Shown here piece after piece: positions 8,023 to 17,152 of a DNA stretch of 64,000 bases. The stretch comes from Algoriphagus sp. A40 (GTDB taxonomy: Bacteria; Bacteroidota; Bacteroidia; Cytophagales; Cyclobacteriaceae). The position numbers were made by a program, and so were the translations under genes. The notes below the pieces were generated by a model. That model saw only the letters and a program-made list of their open reading frames with translations, was not told where the DNA came from and ran no database searches. Position 1 is the first letter of the stretch, and every line of letters starts with the position of its first letter. Where the stretch lies: assembly GCF_002002735.1 (NCBI RefSeq), contig NZ_MUNY01000048.1:62001-126000 (forward strand), given 5' to 3'.

Positions 8023-8054
8023 CAAATATGAAAACAAAAAAGATTTCCTACAAA
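8023..8054 (-). promoter_or_regulatory. Probable promoter of tRNA-Leu
   Basis: On the minus strand TTTG (8051-8054), a 20-base spacer and CATATTTG (8023-8030) match the Bacteroidota consensus TTTG-N19-TAnnTTTG except for one base in the -7 box. It sits immediately after the stop of the upstream ABM gene and would give a leader of about 70 bases. Confidence 0.55.
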
Positions 8055-8055
8055 C

Positions 8056-8355
8056 TCATTTCCCGACTTCCTGCAATTTTTTTGAACTGAATGCTATCGG
8101 TTTTTCCGAAAAAAGGGCCTTGGTAAAGCTCCAGACAGATTTAAACAGCTCAGAATCACGGTACTGATTTAGCGCCTCTTCGTTTTCCCAATGGCTGTAG
8201 GTTGTGAAAATATTTTTCTCAGAATGATCCTGCCAGAGTTCCAAATGGCTGCATCCCGGAAAATTTCGGATCAAATTCTTGTTGGCTTCGAAGTTTTCCA
8301 GAAAAGCTTCCACTTCATCCGGCCTAAAAGTCATGCGTACGATCCGGACCAACAT
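8056..8355 (-). CDS. Antibiotic biosynthesis monooxygenase (ABM) domain protein
   Basis: A 99-residue ferredoxin-like protein of the ABM superfamily. Typical features are a start with MLVRIVRMTF, the FLENFEANKNLIRNFPGCSHLELW stretch (split by the active-site helix) and YSHWENEEALNQYRDSELF. Small stand-alone members act on quinones or reactive aldehydes, or are of unknown function; in spite of the name there is no antibiotic cluster here. Its ATG overlaps the TGA of the upstream SAM-hydrolase gene by one base, so the two form an operon. Confidence 0.85.
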   Translation of the reverse strand: MLVRIVRMTFRPDEVEAFLENFEANKNLIRNFPGCSHLELWQDHSEKNIFTTYSHWENEEALNQYRDSELFKSVWSFTKALFSEKPIAFSSKKLQEVGK

Positions 8356-9125
8356 CAGCCTCCAAAGTGAATATAGACCACACTATCCTGCTTCAGACCT
8401 AGGAGTTTTCCCGCATCCCCGTGGTTAATCCCGATCTCCAGGATGTCGAGACTGTTGAAGAATGCAAATGGGTCACCTGCCTCTACCTGGTCATAACCCA
8501 TCTGAATCTTGTTAACCGATTCCCTTCCAAACTGAATGGTGAATTTCCCGGGATTCAATTTTTCAAAAACATCTCTCCTAATATTAGTCAGCATATTGCC
8601 ATACCGGTCGATTCGGATCACATGGCCAATGATATGTTCCCGAGTCGCTTTTGCCTGTCGGGACATCAACTTGCGGAAATTGGTCAATGGTCCGCCAAAA
8701 TCATGGATTGCCGCTCCGCTTGCAACCTTTGCGGCTATGGGAGCCAAAATATCTCGGGTCGGAAAAGTGGAGTCCTTCAAGTGAATATCCGCAAACTGAA
8801 CCAAAATTCCGGGGTCGCTATCAGCCAAAAGGCTCAAAATTCCGTTGTTTGGTCCGACAAAAATATGCTCCTCCAATTTCACTCCGATGTAGCCTTGGGT
8901 CATTGGGCCGGTGGTGTTGATTCCGACCAGATGTACGGTGCCTTTGGGAAATTCCCTAAAAGTGGATCGAAGCACAAAAGCCGCATGCTCAATATCATAA
9001 GGCTCAATGCTGTGAGTAATATCGATGATATTCAGCTGTGGATTGATCGAAAGTATTTTGGCCTTTACGGCCGGAACGTAGTAGTCTTTATCCCCAAAAT
9101 CTGAGAGGAATGTCACCAATGCCAT
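8355..9125 (-). CDS. SAM hydroxide adenosyltransferase (DUF62/SAM hydrolase)
   Basis: The protein has 256 residues from the ATG at 9125, whose product starts MALVTFLSDFGDKDYYVPAV, the conserved N-terminus of the family. The longer frame adds 17 residues that do not fit. The Asp in SDFG and the motifs VVDPGVG-like VHLVGINTT and VGPNNGILS are recognisable. The enzymes hydrolyse S-adenosylmethionine to adenosine and methionine using water/hydroxide, and are relatives of fluorinase and chlorinase. The window version is an ordinary hydrolase by context. It is followed directly by the ABM gene and is divergent from phoH. Confidence 0.88.
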   Translation of the reverse strand: MALVTFLSDFGDKDYYVPAVKAKILSINPQLNIIDITHSIEPYDIEHAAFVLRSTFREFPKGTVHLVGINTTGPMTQGYIGVKLEEHIFVGPNNGILSLLADSDPGILVQFADIHLKDSTFPTRDILAPIAAKVASGAAIHDFGGPLTNFRKLMSRQAKATREHIIGHVIRIDRYGNMLTNIRRDVFEKLNPGKFTIQFGRESVNKIQMGYDQVEAGDPFAFFNSLDILEIGINHGDAGKLLGLKQDSVVYIHFGG

Positions 9126-9230
9126 ACAAGCAAGTCTATTAAAATTGTGTAATTTTGTTTGAGGGGGAGTGAACAAAAATAGAAATTTTATTCTTTAGCC
9201 TTCAAGGTAAACCTAAATCAAAAAACAAGT

Positions 9231-10217
9231 TTGGTCGAAAAAGTAATCACCTTAGAAAACGTACCCTTGGCTGAGTTTTTGGGCACAGCCAATGAAAATA
9301 TACGGCAAATTGCCCAGGCTTTCCCACAGAGCAAAATCGTTTCCCGAGGCAACGAAATCCGGATCCAGGGTGGCGCTCCCGAGATTTTGCGTATCAATGA
9401 CCTGATCAATCTCCTGCTGGAGCACTTCGATCGCTTTGGTCACCTTACTCCCGAAAACGTCAAAGATTACCTCGATATCGAAGGGATTCCTTTTGAGGAA
9501 GCCAACAGAGATCAGGTGATTGTCTTTGGTAACAAAGGTTTGGTCATCAAACCCAAATCTGCAAACCAACGCAAACTGGTCGAGGCAGCCATGAGCAATG
9601 ACCTGGTTTTTGCTCTTGGTCCCGCCGGCACAGGGAAAACCTACATTGCAGTCGCTTTGGCAGTCCGAGCTTTGAAAAACCGGGAGGTTAAGCGGATTAT
9701 CATTACCCGACCGGCGGTAGAAGCCGGAGAAAATCTGGGCTTTCTTCCAGGAGATCTTCAGGAAAAGCTGGATCCTTATTTGAGGCCGATCTACGATGCA
9801 CTTCAGGATATGGTGCCACCGGAAAAGCTGAAATACTATCAGGAAACGCGAGTAATCGAAATCGCACCTTTAGCTTACATGAGAGGTCGAACGCTTCATG
9901 ATGCTTTTGTGCTTTTGGATGAAGCTCAAAATACCACTAGTGAGCAGATTAAGATGTTTTTGACCCGAATGGGGCCCAACTCCAAAGTCATTATCACCGG
10001 TGACCAAACCCAGGTCGACTTACCCGTAAGGCAAAAATCAGGATTGGCAGAGGCACTCAGAATTCTAAAGGATGTCAAAGGAATTGGGGTGGTGAGTCTA
10101 AGCGGAAAAGATGTCATCCGTCACAAACTCGTAAAGGCAATCATTGAAGCCTACGAGATCAATCAGGAGAATGAAGAACAAAGACGCCATGATGCCAACA
10201 GTCGAAAAAATAACTGA
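9231..10217 (+). CDS. PhoH-family ATPase
   Basis: 328 residues. An N-terminal KH-like region (about 1-110, with SKIVSRGNEIRIQG) precedes the P-loop domain: Walker A GPAGTGKTYIA near residue 130 and Walker B VLLDEAQN near 229. PhoH proteins are cytosolic ATPases linked to RNA metabolism and ribosome maturation. No ATG is available upstream; the best start is TTG at 9231, which gives the family N-terminus. The downstream acetyltransferase gene overlaps its 3' end by 26 bases. Confidence 0.93.
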   Translation: MVEKVITLENVPLAEFLGTANENIRQIAQAFPQSKIVSRGNEIRIQGGAPEILRINDLINLLLEHFDRFGHLTPENVKDYLDIEGIPFEEANRDQVIVFGNKGLVIKPKSANQRKLVEAAMSNDLVFALGPAGTGKTYIAVALAVRALKNREVKRIIITRPAVEAGENLGFLPGDLQEKLDPYLRPIYDALQDMVPPEKLKYYQETRVIEIAPLAYMRGRTLHDAFVLLDEAQNTTSEQIKMFLTRMGPNSKVIITGDQTQVDLPVRQKSGLAEALRILKDVKGIGVVSLSGKDVIRHKLVKAIIEAYEINQENEEQRRHDANSRKNN

Positions 10218-10623
10218 TAAAAAATCTCTGGACGAAGCATTCAAAATCCGTGAACTCGTCTTTGTCATCGAGCAGGAGGTAGATCCGGCAGAGGAATACG
10301 ATGAGTTTGAGGATTCTTCCACCCATTTTTTGGCAAAATTGGAAGGGAAACCTGTAGGTACGGCACGTTGGAGATTTACCAAAAACGGTGTGAAAATGGA
10401 GCGGTTTGCTGTCTTGGAGGTAGCCAGGGGAAAAGGAGTGGGACAAGCACTGGTTGCAGCTGTTTTGGCCGACGTGGATTCCACTTCGGAAGCCACAGGA
10501 AAAACCAAATATCTTCATGCGCAGCTCACCGCAGTCCCGCTTTACGCCAAATTCGGCTTTGAAAAGGTCGGAGATATGTTTGAAGAATGTAATATCCAAC
10601 ACTTCAAAATGGAGTTGGCCTAA
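10192..10623 (+). CDS. GNAT-family N-acetyltransferase
   Basis: 143 residues if the ATG at 10192 is used; ATGs at 10171 and 10189 are also in frame and would lengthen the overlap with phoH. The acetyl-CoA binding motif is clear: MERFAVLEVARGKGVGQALV (R-G-x-G-x-G/A), followed by LHAQLTAVPLYAKFGFE, the usual beta5-alpha4 segment. It resembles the YjcF type of small-molecule acetyltransferase. The substrate is unknown. Translational coupling with phoH is likely. Confidence 0.88.
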   Translation: MPTVEKITDKKSLDEAFKIRELVFVIEQEVDPAEEYDEFEDSSTHFLAKLEGKPVGTARWRFTKNGVKMERFAVLEVARGKGVGQALVAAVLADVDSTSEATGKTKYLHAQLTAVPLYAKFGFEKVGDMFEECNIQHFKMELA

Positions 10624-10660
10624 TCCTTGTCCTCAATCCGAAAACCAACTAATAAAGTCA

Positions 10661-11233
10661 ATGAGAAAGCTCATCTTCCTTTCCCTATTTGCAATAGGAA
10701 TCTCAGTTTCTGCTTTTTCCCAGCAAGTCATTTCCTCCTCGGGGACTTCCAATCCAAACGTGGGAACCTTTGATAATGAGATCAAGCTCAACTTTCTTAA
10801 TCTAATCCTTCTGGGATCTTTTGAAGTAGGATACGAGCGATTCCTGAGTGAAAGCCATTCTTTGGATTTGCAGCTTCACATCAATGACCGCTTTGGCTAC
10901 AATTCCCAAAACGACGGAAAAACTTACAAAACCAATTCCATTCAGTCCGGAATGAATTTCTATTTCGGCAACAAACCGAACGGAAGATTTCATGTCTATC
11001 CTTTTCTGAAGTTTAGATTTGGTGATTATGAAGAACCCGGCGATGGGGGAGTGACCACCACTGACATGACTGCTTTCATCATCGGCGCAGGATTCGGCTA
11101 CAAATGGGAGGTTTCCGAGCATTTTGCTTTCGGACCTTATGCCAGCATTGCCCGAAACTTTAGCGAAGCAGTTTCGGATAAATTCGCCTCGGTAGAACCC
11201 AATGCAGGTTTTAGCCTGGGCTACCGATTTTAA
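10661..11233 (+). CDS. Outer membrane beta-barrel-like protein
   Basis: 190 residues from the ATG at 10661, with an N-terminal signal peptide (MRKLIFLSLFAIGISVSAFSQ, cut after AFS or FSQ). The mature part has alternating beta-strand patterns, aromatic girdle residues and a terminal Phe (SLGYRF), typical of small outer-membrane barrels assembled by BAM. It is preceded by the GNAT gene by 37 bases and followed by a strong terminator. No specific function can be named. Confidence 0.8.
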   Translation: MRKLIFLSLFAIGISVSAFSQQVISSSGTSNPNVGTFDNEIKLNFLNLILLGSFEVGYERFLSESHSLDLQLHINDRFGYNSQNDGKTYKTNSIQSGMNFYFGNKPNGRFHVYPFLKFRFGDYEEPGDGGVTTTDMTAFIIGAGFGYKWEVSEHFAFGPYASIARNFSEAVSDKFASVEPNAGFSLGYRF

Positions 11234-11244
11234 ATTGTATTCTC

Positions 11245-11275
11245 AAAAAAAGGGCCTTTCGGGGCTCTTTTTTTT
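11245..11275 (+). terminator. Intrinsic terminator after the barrel protein
   Basis: An A-run and GGGCC pair with GGCTC and a T-run around a TTTCGG loop, giving an 11-bp stem followed by eight T residues. Confidence 0.8.
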
Positions 11276-11315
11276 GCCCTGTTTTTTTTAACTTAAGTCT
11301 TTAATTTTTTCATCA

Positions 11316-13253
11316 ATGAGATTTGCCGACTTCCCATTTTTGAGGTATTTGCCTATTTTAATTTCCGGAGTCCTGCTTTCGCAAAAAGGATGGGAGATTC
11401 ACTTTTTAATTCCAGTTGTTTTGATTATTGTTTTCTGGACATTGTATGGATATTTCATTTTTCAGCGAAAGAGTTTCACCAAGTTGATTCCAGCCTTTTT
11501 TGCTTTTGGGATTCTCCTTTGCCTTGGTTTTTTGCTTTCTGAATTCCAAAAAAAGAGAGCTCTGGAATTGGTGGATGAAAACCTTGGAAGTGCCGATTTT
11601 TACTTGGCTAGGGTGGAAAAACACGATGTCGGAAAACCAAATTCCTCCGAGAATCTCCTCAATGTCATCGCAATTCGGGACAGTGTGGACTGGAAAGCTT
11701 CACAGGGAAAAATCTTGATTTATCATAAGAAAAGAGAACCTCTCATTCCTGGTCAGTTGATTTTGGTAAACGGCTCACCTGAGAAAATACCTCCTCCGAT
11801 TTTTCCCGATGAGTTTGATTACCGCGGTTATTTAGCAAGAAAAGACATCCATTTTCGTCAGTTTATCGGAGAGAAATTCAGGATTATCGATTCCTCGGCT
11901 GTGGAATCTTCCAAGTATTGGCTGGAGAATTTCCGGAGAAAATTGGTGTCAATTATTGAGGAGAAAGTTCCCAATTATGAATCCCAGCAAATTGCAGCAG
12001 CTTTGCTTTTGGGTGAAAAGGGAAACCTGGATAAAGAAATTCAAAACGCTTACGCGGAAACGGGGACTATGCATATTCTGGCTGTCTCAGGACTTCATGT
12101 CGGGATCATCTACGCCATTTTGGTTTTTCCGCTCAAGGGAATTCGACTTCGGTCGAGTCAAAGGAAAATTTACCTGCTCATAGTGATTTTTTTGATCTGG
12201 ATTTATGCTGTTCTGACAGGTTTTTCACCGTCGGTGATTAGAGCGGCAACGATGTTTTCACTTTTCACATTGGGCCAATTGAGAGAAAGGAAACCATCTT
12301 CCTTTAATATTTTGGCCTTTTCGGCAATGCTCATGATTGTATTGGATCCCGGTGTCATCTTCGAAGTTGGGTTTCAGCTTTCTTATTTGGCAGTCGCAGG
12401 AATCCTACTTTTACAACCCTTGATACTTCGATGGTGGTTGCCACCAAATCAGCTTTTTGAGTACTTCTGGCAAATGACAGCGGTAAGCTTGGCCGCTCAA
12501 TTGGCCACATTTCCACTGTCGATTCTCTATTTTCATATTTTTCCGACTTACTTCCTGATAGCCAACCTGATCATTATTCCGCTTTCTTTTTTGGTCATGC
12601 AAGTGGGGATTCCGCTTTTAGCCTTGAGCTGGGTTCCGATTTTGGGAGACGGACTTGGGTGGCTGGTGAGCGGGTTGATTTGGCTTCAAAACTGGATCAC
12701 ACTTGCTATACAGCTTTTTCCGGGAGGAAATCTGGAACGACTTACGATCAGCTTTTCGGGGATGCTGTTGATTTGGGGCCTGTTGATTATCTGGGCAAAT
12801 TGGGAATGGGGTGACAGGAGGAAGCTAACTTACTTTTCCCTATGCCTTTTATTGATCTGGTCAGCTGATCATTTGATTAGAGAGATCCGACGTCCAGCTG
12901 CGGGGCTAATGATTTATTCTGGGGAGAAAGGAATTTTGATGGACTTTCAGGTTGGGGGAAAGTCCTTTTCCTGGAATGAAAATTTCCCATCAGAGCAGAT
13001 CAGCTTTTCCATAGATCCAAATCGGATTGCTCAAAATCGTCCTCAGCTTCCTATTTCTGCCAAAGCCAAGGAAAATGGCTCAATGCTTTGGTTTCCAGCT
13101 TGGGACTTTAAGTTTGATCCCAGCACAAAATTGTTTCTTTGGGGAGCGGGAAAGCCAGTCCGAATTGACCAACTTTCCAGATATGATTCAAAGGAATTGC
13201 CGGTTTCCGATTCCCTTTTTGCAAATAATGGTGCATTTCGGGTAGTTTTCTGA
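11316..13253 (+). CDS. comEC: ComEC/Rec2-family DNA uptake channel, short form
   Basis: 645 residues. Two N-terminal helices and a DUF4131-like OB-fold region (about 60-200) are followed by the competence domain of 8-10 helices (about 220-510) with AYAETGTMHILAVSGLHVG, the signature of the family. The C-terminal 120 residues are soluble but lack the HxHxDH metallo-beta-lactamase motif of full-length ComEC. The protein would form the inner-membrane channel for single-stranded DNA during transformation; a separate nuclease would be needed if one is required. Other com genes are not in the window. Confidence 0.9.
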   Translation: MRFADFPFLRYLPILISGVLLSQKGWEIHFLIPVVLIIVFWTLYGYFIFQRKSFTKLIPAFFAFGILLCLGFLLSEFQKKRALELVDENLGSADFYLARVEKHDVGKPNSSENLLNVIAIRDSVDWKASQGKILIYHKKREPLIPGQLILVNGSPEKIPPPIFPDEFDYRGYLARKDIHFRQFIGEKFRIIDSSAVESSKYWLENFRRKLVSIIEEKVPNYESQQIAAALLLGEKGNLDKEIQNAYAETGTMHILAVSGLHVGIIYAILVFPLKGIRLRSSQRKIYLLIVIFLIWIYAVLTGFSPSVIRAATMFSLFTLGQLRERKPSSFNILAFSAMLMIVLDPGVIFEVGFQLSYLAVAGILLLQPLILRWWLPPNQLFEYFWQMTAVSLAAQLATFPLSILYFHIFPTYFLIANLIIIPLSFLVMQVGIPLLALSWVPILGDGLGWLVSGLIWLQNWITLAIQLFPGGNLERLTISFSGMLLIWGLLIIWANWEWGDRRKLTYFSLCLLLIWSADHLIREIRRPAAGLMIYSGEKGILMDFQVGGKSFSWNENFPSEQISFSIDPNRIAQNRPQLPISAKAKENGSMLWFPAWDFKFDPSTKLFLWGAGKPVRIDQLSRYDSKELPVSDSLFANNGAFRVVF

Positions 13254-13307
13254 GCTCCCGCTTGGCAGTCGGATTTGCAGCCTGTAATTTATCCTTTCAA
13301 AGCCCAA

Positions 13308-14090
13308 ATGAATTCCATGAATCCAGTACTGACCCATATTGAAAATCGGATTGGTTTTATCACCCTCAATCGTCCGGAGAAAAGAAATGCGCTCAGTGCT
13401 GAATTGATCGGTGATTTGGATGCTGCATTTTCGGAAATGGAGCAAAATCCAGAAGTGAAAACCGTAATACTAAGAGCCGAAGGAAAGAGTTTTTGTGCAG
13501 GTGCTGACCTGGATTTCATCCAGCAGATGCAACATTTTTCTTTTGAAGAAAACCTGGCCGATAGTCACCGACTCAAATCGATTTTTTCAAAAATCTATGA
13601 ATTTCCAAAGGTGGTCATTGCACAAGTGCAAGGTCATGCTCTTGCCGGAGGCTGTGGACTGGTAACGGTTTGTGACTTTGCTTTTGCTGCGTCAAATGCA
13701 CTTTTCGGCTATACCGAAGTGAAGATTGGATTTGTTCCGGCCTTGGTTTCGGTCTTTCTTTCAGAGAAGTTAGGACAGGCATTGACGACTGAACTTCTCC
13801 TTTCGGCCGAATTGATTTCTTCTTCCAAAGCCGCAAAATTGAGTCTGATCACAGAGGTAGTGGAGCTTGAGTTTTTGGAAAGAAGGACAATCGAATTTGC
13901 CAAAATGCTTGTTTCAGAGAACTCAGCTTTTTCGATGTCAGAAACTAAGCGTTTGCTCAGAAGTCTTGGAGCAAAAGCCCGTCATGAAGCCTTGGATTTG
14001 GCGGCAGAAGCCAATGCCAAGGCACGGGGTCACCAGGATTGCGTGAAAGGGATTTCTGCTTTTTTGAGCAAAACCAAACCCAGCTGGTAA
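13308..14090 (+). CDS. Enoyl-CoA hydratase/isomerase (crotonase) family protein
   Basis: About 260 residues. FITLNRPEKRNALS at the N-terminus, the oxyanion-hole segment SFCAGADLDF (about residue 65) and VQGHALAGGCGLV (about 108) identify the crotonase fold. The catalytic pair of classical hydratases corresponds to positions in KIGFVPALV, which here lacks the usual Glu (Gly-Phe instead), so the exact reaction is uncertain; methylglutaconyl-CoA hydratase-like roles are possible. Start choice is between ATGs at 13308 and 13317. The recQ gene begins immediately after the stop codon. Confidence 0.88.
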   Translation: MNSMNPVLTHIENRIGFITLNRPEKRNALSAELIGDLDAAFSEMEQNPEVKTVILRAEGKSFCAGADLDFIQQMQHFSFEENLADSHRLKSIFSKIYEFPKVVIAQVQGHALAGGCGLVTVCDFAFAASNALFGYTEVKIGFVPALVSVFLSEKLGQALTTELLLSAELISSSKAAKLSLITEVVELEFLERRTIEFAKMLVSENSAFSMSETKRLLRSLGAKARHEALDLAAEANAKARGHQDCVKGISAFLSKTKPSW

Positions 14091-16013
14091 TTGGAAAATA
14101 CCTTACATCAGATTCTCAGGCAGGTATTTGGGCTGGAAGATTTTCGTCCTGTCCAAAAGCAAGTCATCGATTCGGTGATGGAGGGAATGGACACGCTTGC
14201 GCTTTTGCCGACAGGCGGTGGGAAAAGTCTCTGCTATCAGATTCCAGGATTGGCCAAAGAGGGCATTTGTTTGGTCATTTCACCTTTGATTGCGCTGATG
14301 AAAGATCAGGTTGATAACCTGAAGGCAAAAGGAATCAAAGCTGCTGCGATTTATTCCGGAATGAGTTATCGGGAAATCGACACCACGCTGGACAATTGCA
14401 TTTACGGGGATTTTAAGTTCCTTTATGTCTCTCCGGAACGACTCAAGCAGGAATTGTTCATCGAACGCTTTCGGCAGATGAATGTGAATCTGATCGCTGT
14501 GGATGAGGCGCACTCCATTTCCCAATGGGGCTATGATTTCCGGCCTCCCTACCTTGAAATCGCAGCAATTCGGGCATTCCATCCCAAAATCAATGTACTG
14601 GCATTGACAGCTTCGGCTACTCCGCAGGTCTGTGCGGACATAATCGAAAAACTGGAAATGAAATCCCACTGGGAATTTCACCAGAGTTTTTCCCGTGAAA
14701 ATCTCAGCTACAGCGTCCGGTTGGTAGAAAATAAGTTGGAAAAAGGTACCGAAATCCTGAACAGGATACCGGGGACAGCCATTTGGTACGTCAGAAACCG
14801 ACAGGCTACCCAACAAATAGCCAAAGCACTCAAGCAGCTTGGGATTTCCGCCTCAGCATACCATGCCGGACTTTCCAATTCCGACCGGTCAGACAGGCAA
14901 GAAGCCTGGAAAGCTGATAAAATCAGAGTCATGGTCAGTACCAATGCCTTTGGGATGGGGATCGACAAACCGGATGTGCGTGTGGTGATTCACAGCGATC
15001 TTCCCGAAAACCTGGAAAATTATTATCAGGAAGCAGGGCGTGCAGGGCGAGATGGGAAGAAAGCTTTTGCGGTTCTTTTGGCAAATGAACAGGATTTTGA
15101 GCAGGTATTAACCCGGTCAGCCTTGGTGTATCCTCCCATAGATTTTTTGAAGCGGGTCTACCAGTGTCTCGCCAATTATTTCCAACTGGCTGTGGGAAGC
15201 AATATGCTCAGCAGCTTTGATTTTGATCTGTCAGATTTTTGTCACACGTATGAGTTGCCGGTTTTGGAGACCTTTTATGCCCTCAAAGTTTTGGCGGAAG
15301 AAGGATTTGTGGAGGTAAACGAGAGTTTTTTCGCGCCATCCAGAGTTCATTTCCGGGTAGATCCTAGTCGTCTTTATGAAGTGCAGATTGCGTATGCAAA
15401 GCTTGATCCGATCGTCAAAATGCTGTTGCGGACCTATGGGGGCAATCTTTTTTCAGAATACATCAAAATCCAGGAAAGCAAACTTGCCAAATCGCTTGAG
15501 ATCAAAGAGTCAGATCTCGTGAAGTTTCTTTTGGATTTGGAAAAACTGGAAGTGATGGATTACGACCAGCGCAAGGACAAACCTCAACTGACTTTTCTTA
15601 CCCATCGATATGATGCTGGCAAACTTCCTTTTAACCATTCCAGGATTGCAGCCAGAAAGGAACTGACTCTAGACAAAGCCAAAAGTATGGTGGAGTACGC
15701 TCGACAGAAGCGGATTTGCCGGACACAGTTTATCCAAGAATATTTTGGGGAAAAGACCGATTCAGAATGTGGGGTTTGTGATGTTTGTATTGAGAATAGA
15801 AAAAGCAAAAGTCCCGATGCCCGGGATGAACGACTCAAGCTGAAAATACTTGAAACTTTGGAAGAATGCGGAGGGTTATCAGAGCAGGATTTGTTTGCCA
15901 AGCTCCGAAAGCCCAGTTCAAACATGAACCTCCGTTTGCTCCGAGAGTTGATTGACCAAGGGCAGGTGAATAAATCCTCAGATGACAGCCTTTCCCTAAA
16001 ATCTCATGGGTAG
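14091..16013 (+). CDS. recQ: RecQ-family ATP-dependent DNA helicase
   Basis: 640 residues. FGLEDFRPVQKQVI is the aromatic/Q-motif region, Walker A is LPTGGGKSLCYQ, the DEAH box is AVDEAHSISQWG with DFRPPY, and motif VI is QEAGRAGRDG. A zinc-binding region with cysteines in RICRTQF and ECGVCDVC (about 540-570) and a winged-helix tail follow. No HRDC domain is present, which shortens it relative to E. coli RecQ. It unwinds 3'-5' in recombination and replication-fork repair. The start is TTG at 14091, directly after the TAA of the previous gene; no better start fits the family N-terminus. Confidence 0.95.
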   Translation: MENTLHQILRQVFGLEDFRPVQKQVIDSVMEGMDTLALLPTGGGKSLCYQIPGLAKEGICLVISPLIALMKDQVDNLKAKGIKAAAIYSGMSYREIDTTLDNCIYGDFKFLYVSPERLKQELFIERFRQMNVNLIAVDEAHSISQWGYDFRPPYLEIAAIRAFHPKINVLALTASATPQVCADIIEKLEMKSHWEFHQSFSRENLSYSVRLVENKLEKGTEILNRIPGTAIWYVRNRQATQQIAKALKQLGISASAYHAGLSNSDRSDRQEAWKADKIRVMVSTNAFGMGIDKPDVRVVIHSDLPENLENYYQEAGRAGRDGKKAFAVLLANEQDFEQVLTRSALVYPPIDFLKRVYQCLANYFQLAVGSNMLSSFDFDLSDFCHTYELPVLETFYALKVLAEEGFVEVNESFFAPSRVHFRVDPSRLYEVQIAYAKLDPIVKMLLRTYGGNLFSEYIKIQESKLAKSLEIKESDLVKFLLDLEKLEVMDYDQRKDKPQLTFLTHRYDAGKLPFNHSRIAARKELTLDKAKSMVEYARQKRICRTQFIQEYFGEKTDSECGVCDVCIENRKSKSPDARDERLKLKILETLEECGGLSEQDLFAKLRKPSSNMNLRLLRELIDQGQVNKSSDDSLSLKSHG

Positions 16014-16608
16014 TTTCTTTGATGAGCTTTTCAATAAAGTCTTTAAACCTTCGGAAAAGTCTCCGATGAAGGTAAAGGAGAATTTTGTAATCAGTGAAAT
16101 CGACCAGTCTGATCTTGATTTATGGGTTGTATCCGAGGAAGCTGAACGATTTTTTGCTTTGGTTTACAAAAACTACCACTTCAAACGGACCGGAATAAAT
16201 GATCATCCGCAAGTTCATATATTGGATTCACCCTATGCCAATGGGTTTGCGGTGACCTTTGAAGATCCTTTTGATCTGAAATCATTTTCCCGGCTTTTCT
16301 TGGCTTTTGGCCAAAGGATTTTAGCTTTGGGTTATGAGCAAGTCAGCCTTGATCGGAAGTTTGAAGAAATCCACGATCAGGTGAAGGTGACCGAGAAATT
16401 TTACTTCAAACCTCCTCTTCAAGTTCCAACTGAGGGAGAGTTGATTTCTCAGCTGTATGGAAATGTGGCGTTGGAGAAAGTGAGTATTGACAATAAGCCC
16501 AGTTTTATCAAATTACTGGCGACGGTATATTCCGATCGTCTTTATCAAGATGCCAAACCATTCGATCAATTGATGGATCGGATATTCGAAAAACGTTCAG
16601 ATGGATAG
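16006..16608 (+). CDS. Uncharacterised protein, 200 residues
   Basis: No family recognised. It is soluble, mixed alpha/beta, and without signal peptide. It overlaps recQ by 8 bases and the Nudix gene by 8 bases, so it is a genuine member of the recQ-Nudix-thioesterase operon. The stretch FEDPFDLKSFSRLFLAFGQRILALGYEQ and a C-terminal helix-rich part are the best conserved-looking regions. Function unknown. Confidence 0.75.
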   Translation: MGSFFDELFNKVFKPSEKSPMKVKENFVISEIDQSDLDLWVVSEEAERFFALVYKNYHFKRTGINDHPQVHILDSPYANGFAVTFEDPFDLKSFSRLFLAFGQRILALGYEQVSLDRKFEEIHDQVKVTEKFYFKPPLQVPTEGELISQLYGNVALEKVSIDNKPSFIKLLATVYSDRLYQDAKPFDQLMDRIFEKRSDG

Positions 16609-17152
16609 AATTACGCTTAGAAACCAACTCGAAATTTACCGCACTCCTTACGAGGAAGAGTCAGAATTTATTGCAGATTTTGCAGAACTGACCCATGATC
16701 CGCTAGCCTACAAACGGGAGCGTTTGGAGGGGCACTTCACCGCTTCGGCCTGGATAGTCAACCAACGACGCACCCATACGCTACTCACGCTGCACCGCAA
16801 GTTGGGCCGCTGGCTGCAGCTGGGTGGTCATGCTGATGGCAATGAAGACTTGTTAGAAGTAGCTTTGAACGAAGCCTCCGAAGAAAGCGGACTTACCTCC
16901 CTGAAACTAGTGGACCTCACGATTTTTGACCTGGACAAGCATATCATCCCACAACGTCCACACGTGCAGGAGCATTTTCATTACGACGTCCGGTACCTCT
17001 TCGAGGCGGACATCAATGAGCCTTTGGTAATGAGCGACGAAAGCATTTCTTTGGCCTGGATTACTTTTGATTCGGTCGTGGATATGATTGGATACAATCC
17101 TTCCATCCTGCGAATGCTTGAAAAAACCAGCAAATCAGAAATCGTGCTTTGA
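16601..17152 (+). CDS. Nudix hydrolase
   Basis: 183 residues with a Nudix box at about residues 76-98: G-x5-E-x7-N-E-A-S-EE-S-G-L. The usual Arg before the first Glu of REUxEE is replaced by Asn, which is uncommon, while the metal-binding glutamates are kept. An N-terminal 50-residue segment precedes the box. Such proteins remove nucleoside diphosphates linked to other groups; the substrate is unknown. The TGA overlaps the ATG of the thioesterase by one base. Confidence 0.88.
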   Translation: MDRITLRNQLEIYRTPYEEESEFIADFAELTHDPLAYKRERLEGHFTASAWIVNQRRTHTLLTLHRKLGRWLQLGGHADGNEDLLEVALNEASEESGLTSLKLVDLTIFDLDKHIIPQRPHVQEHFHYDVRYLFEADINEPLVMSDESISLAWITFDSVVDMIGYNPSILRMLEKTSKSEIVL

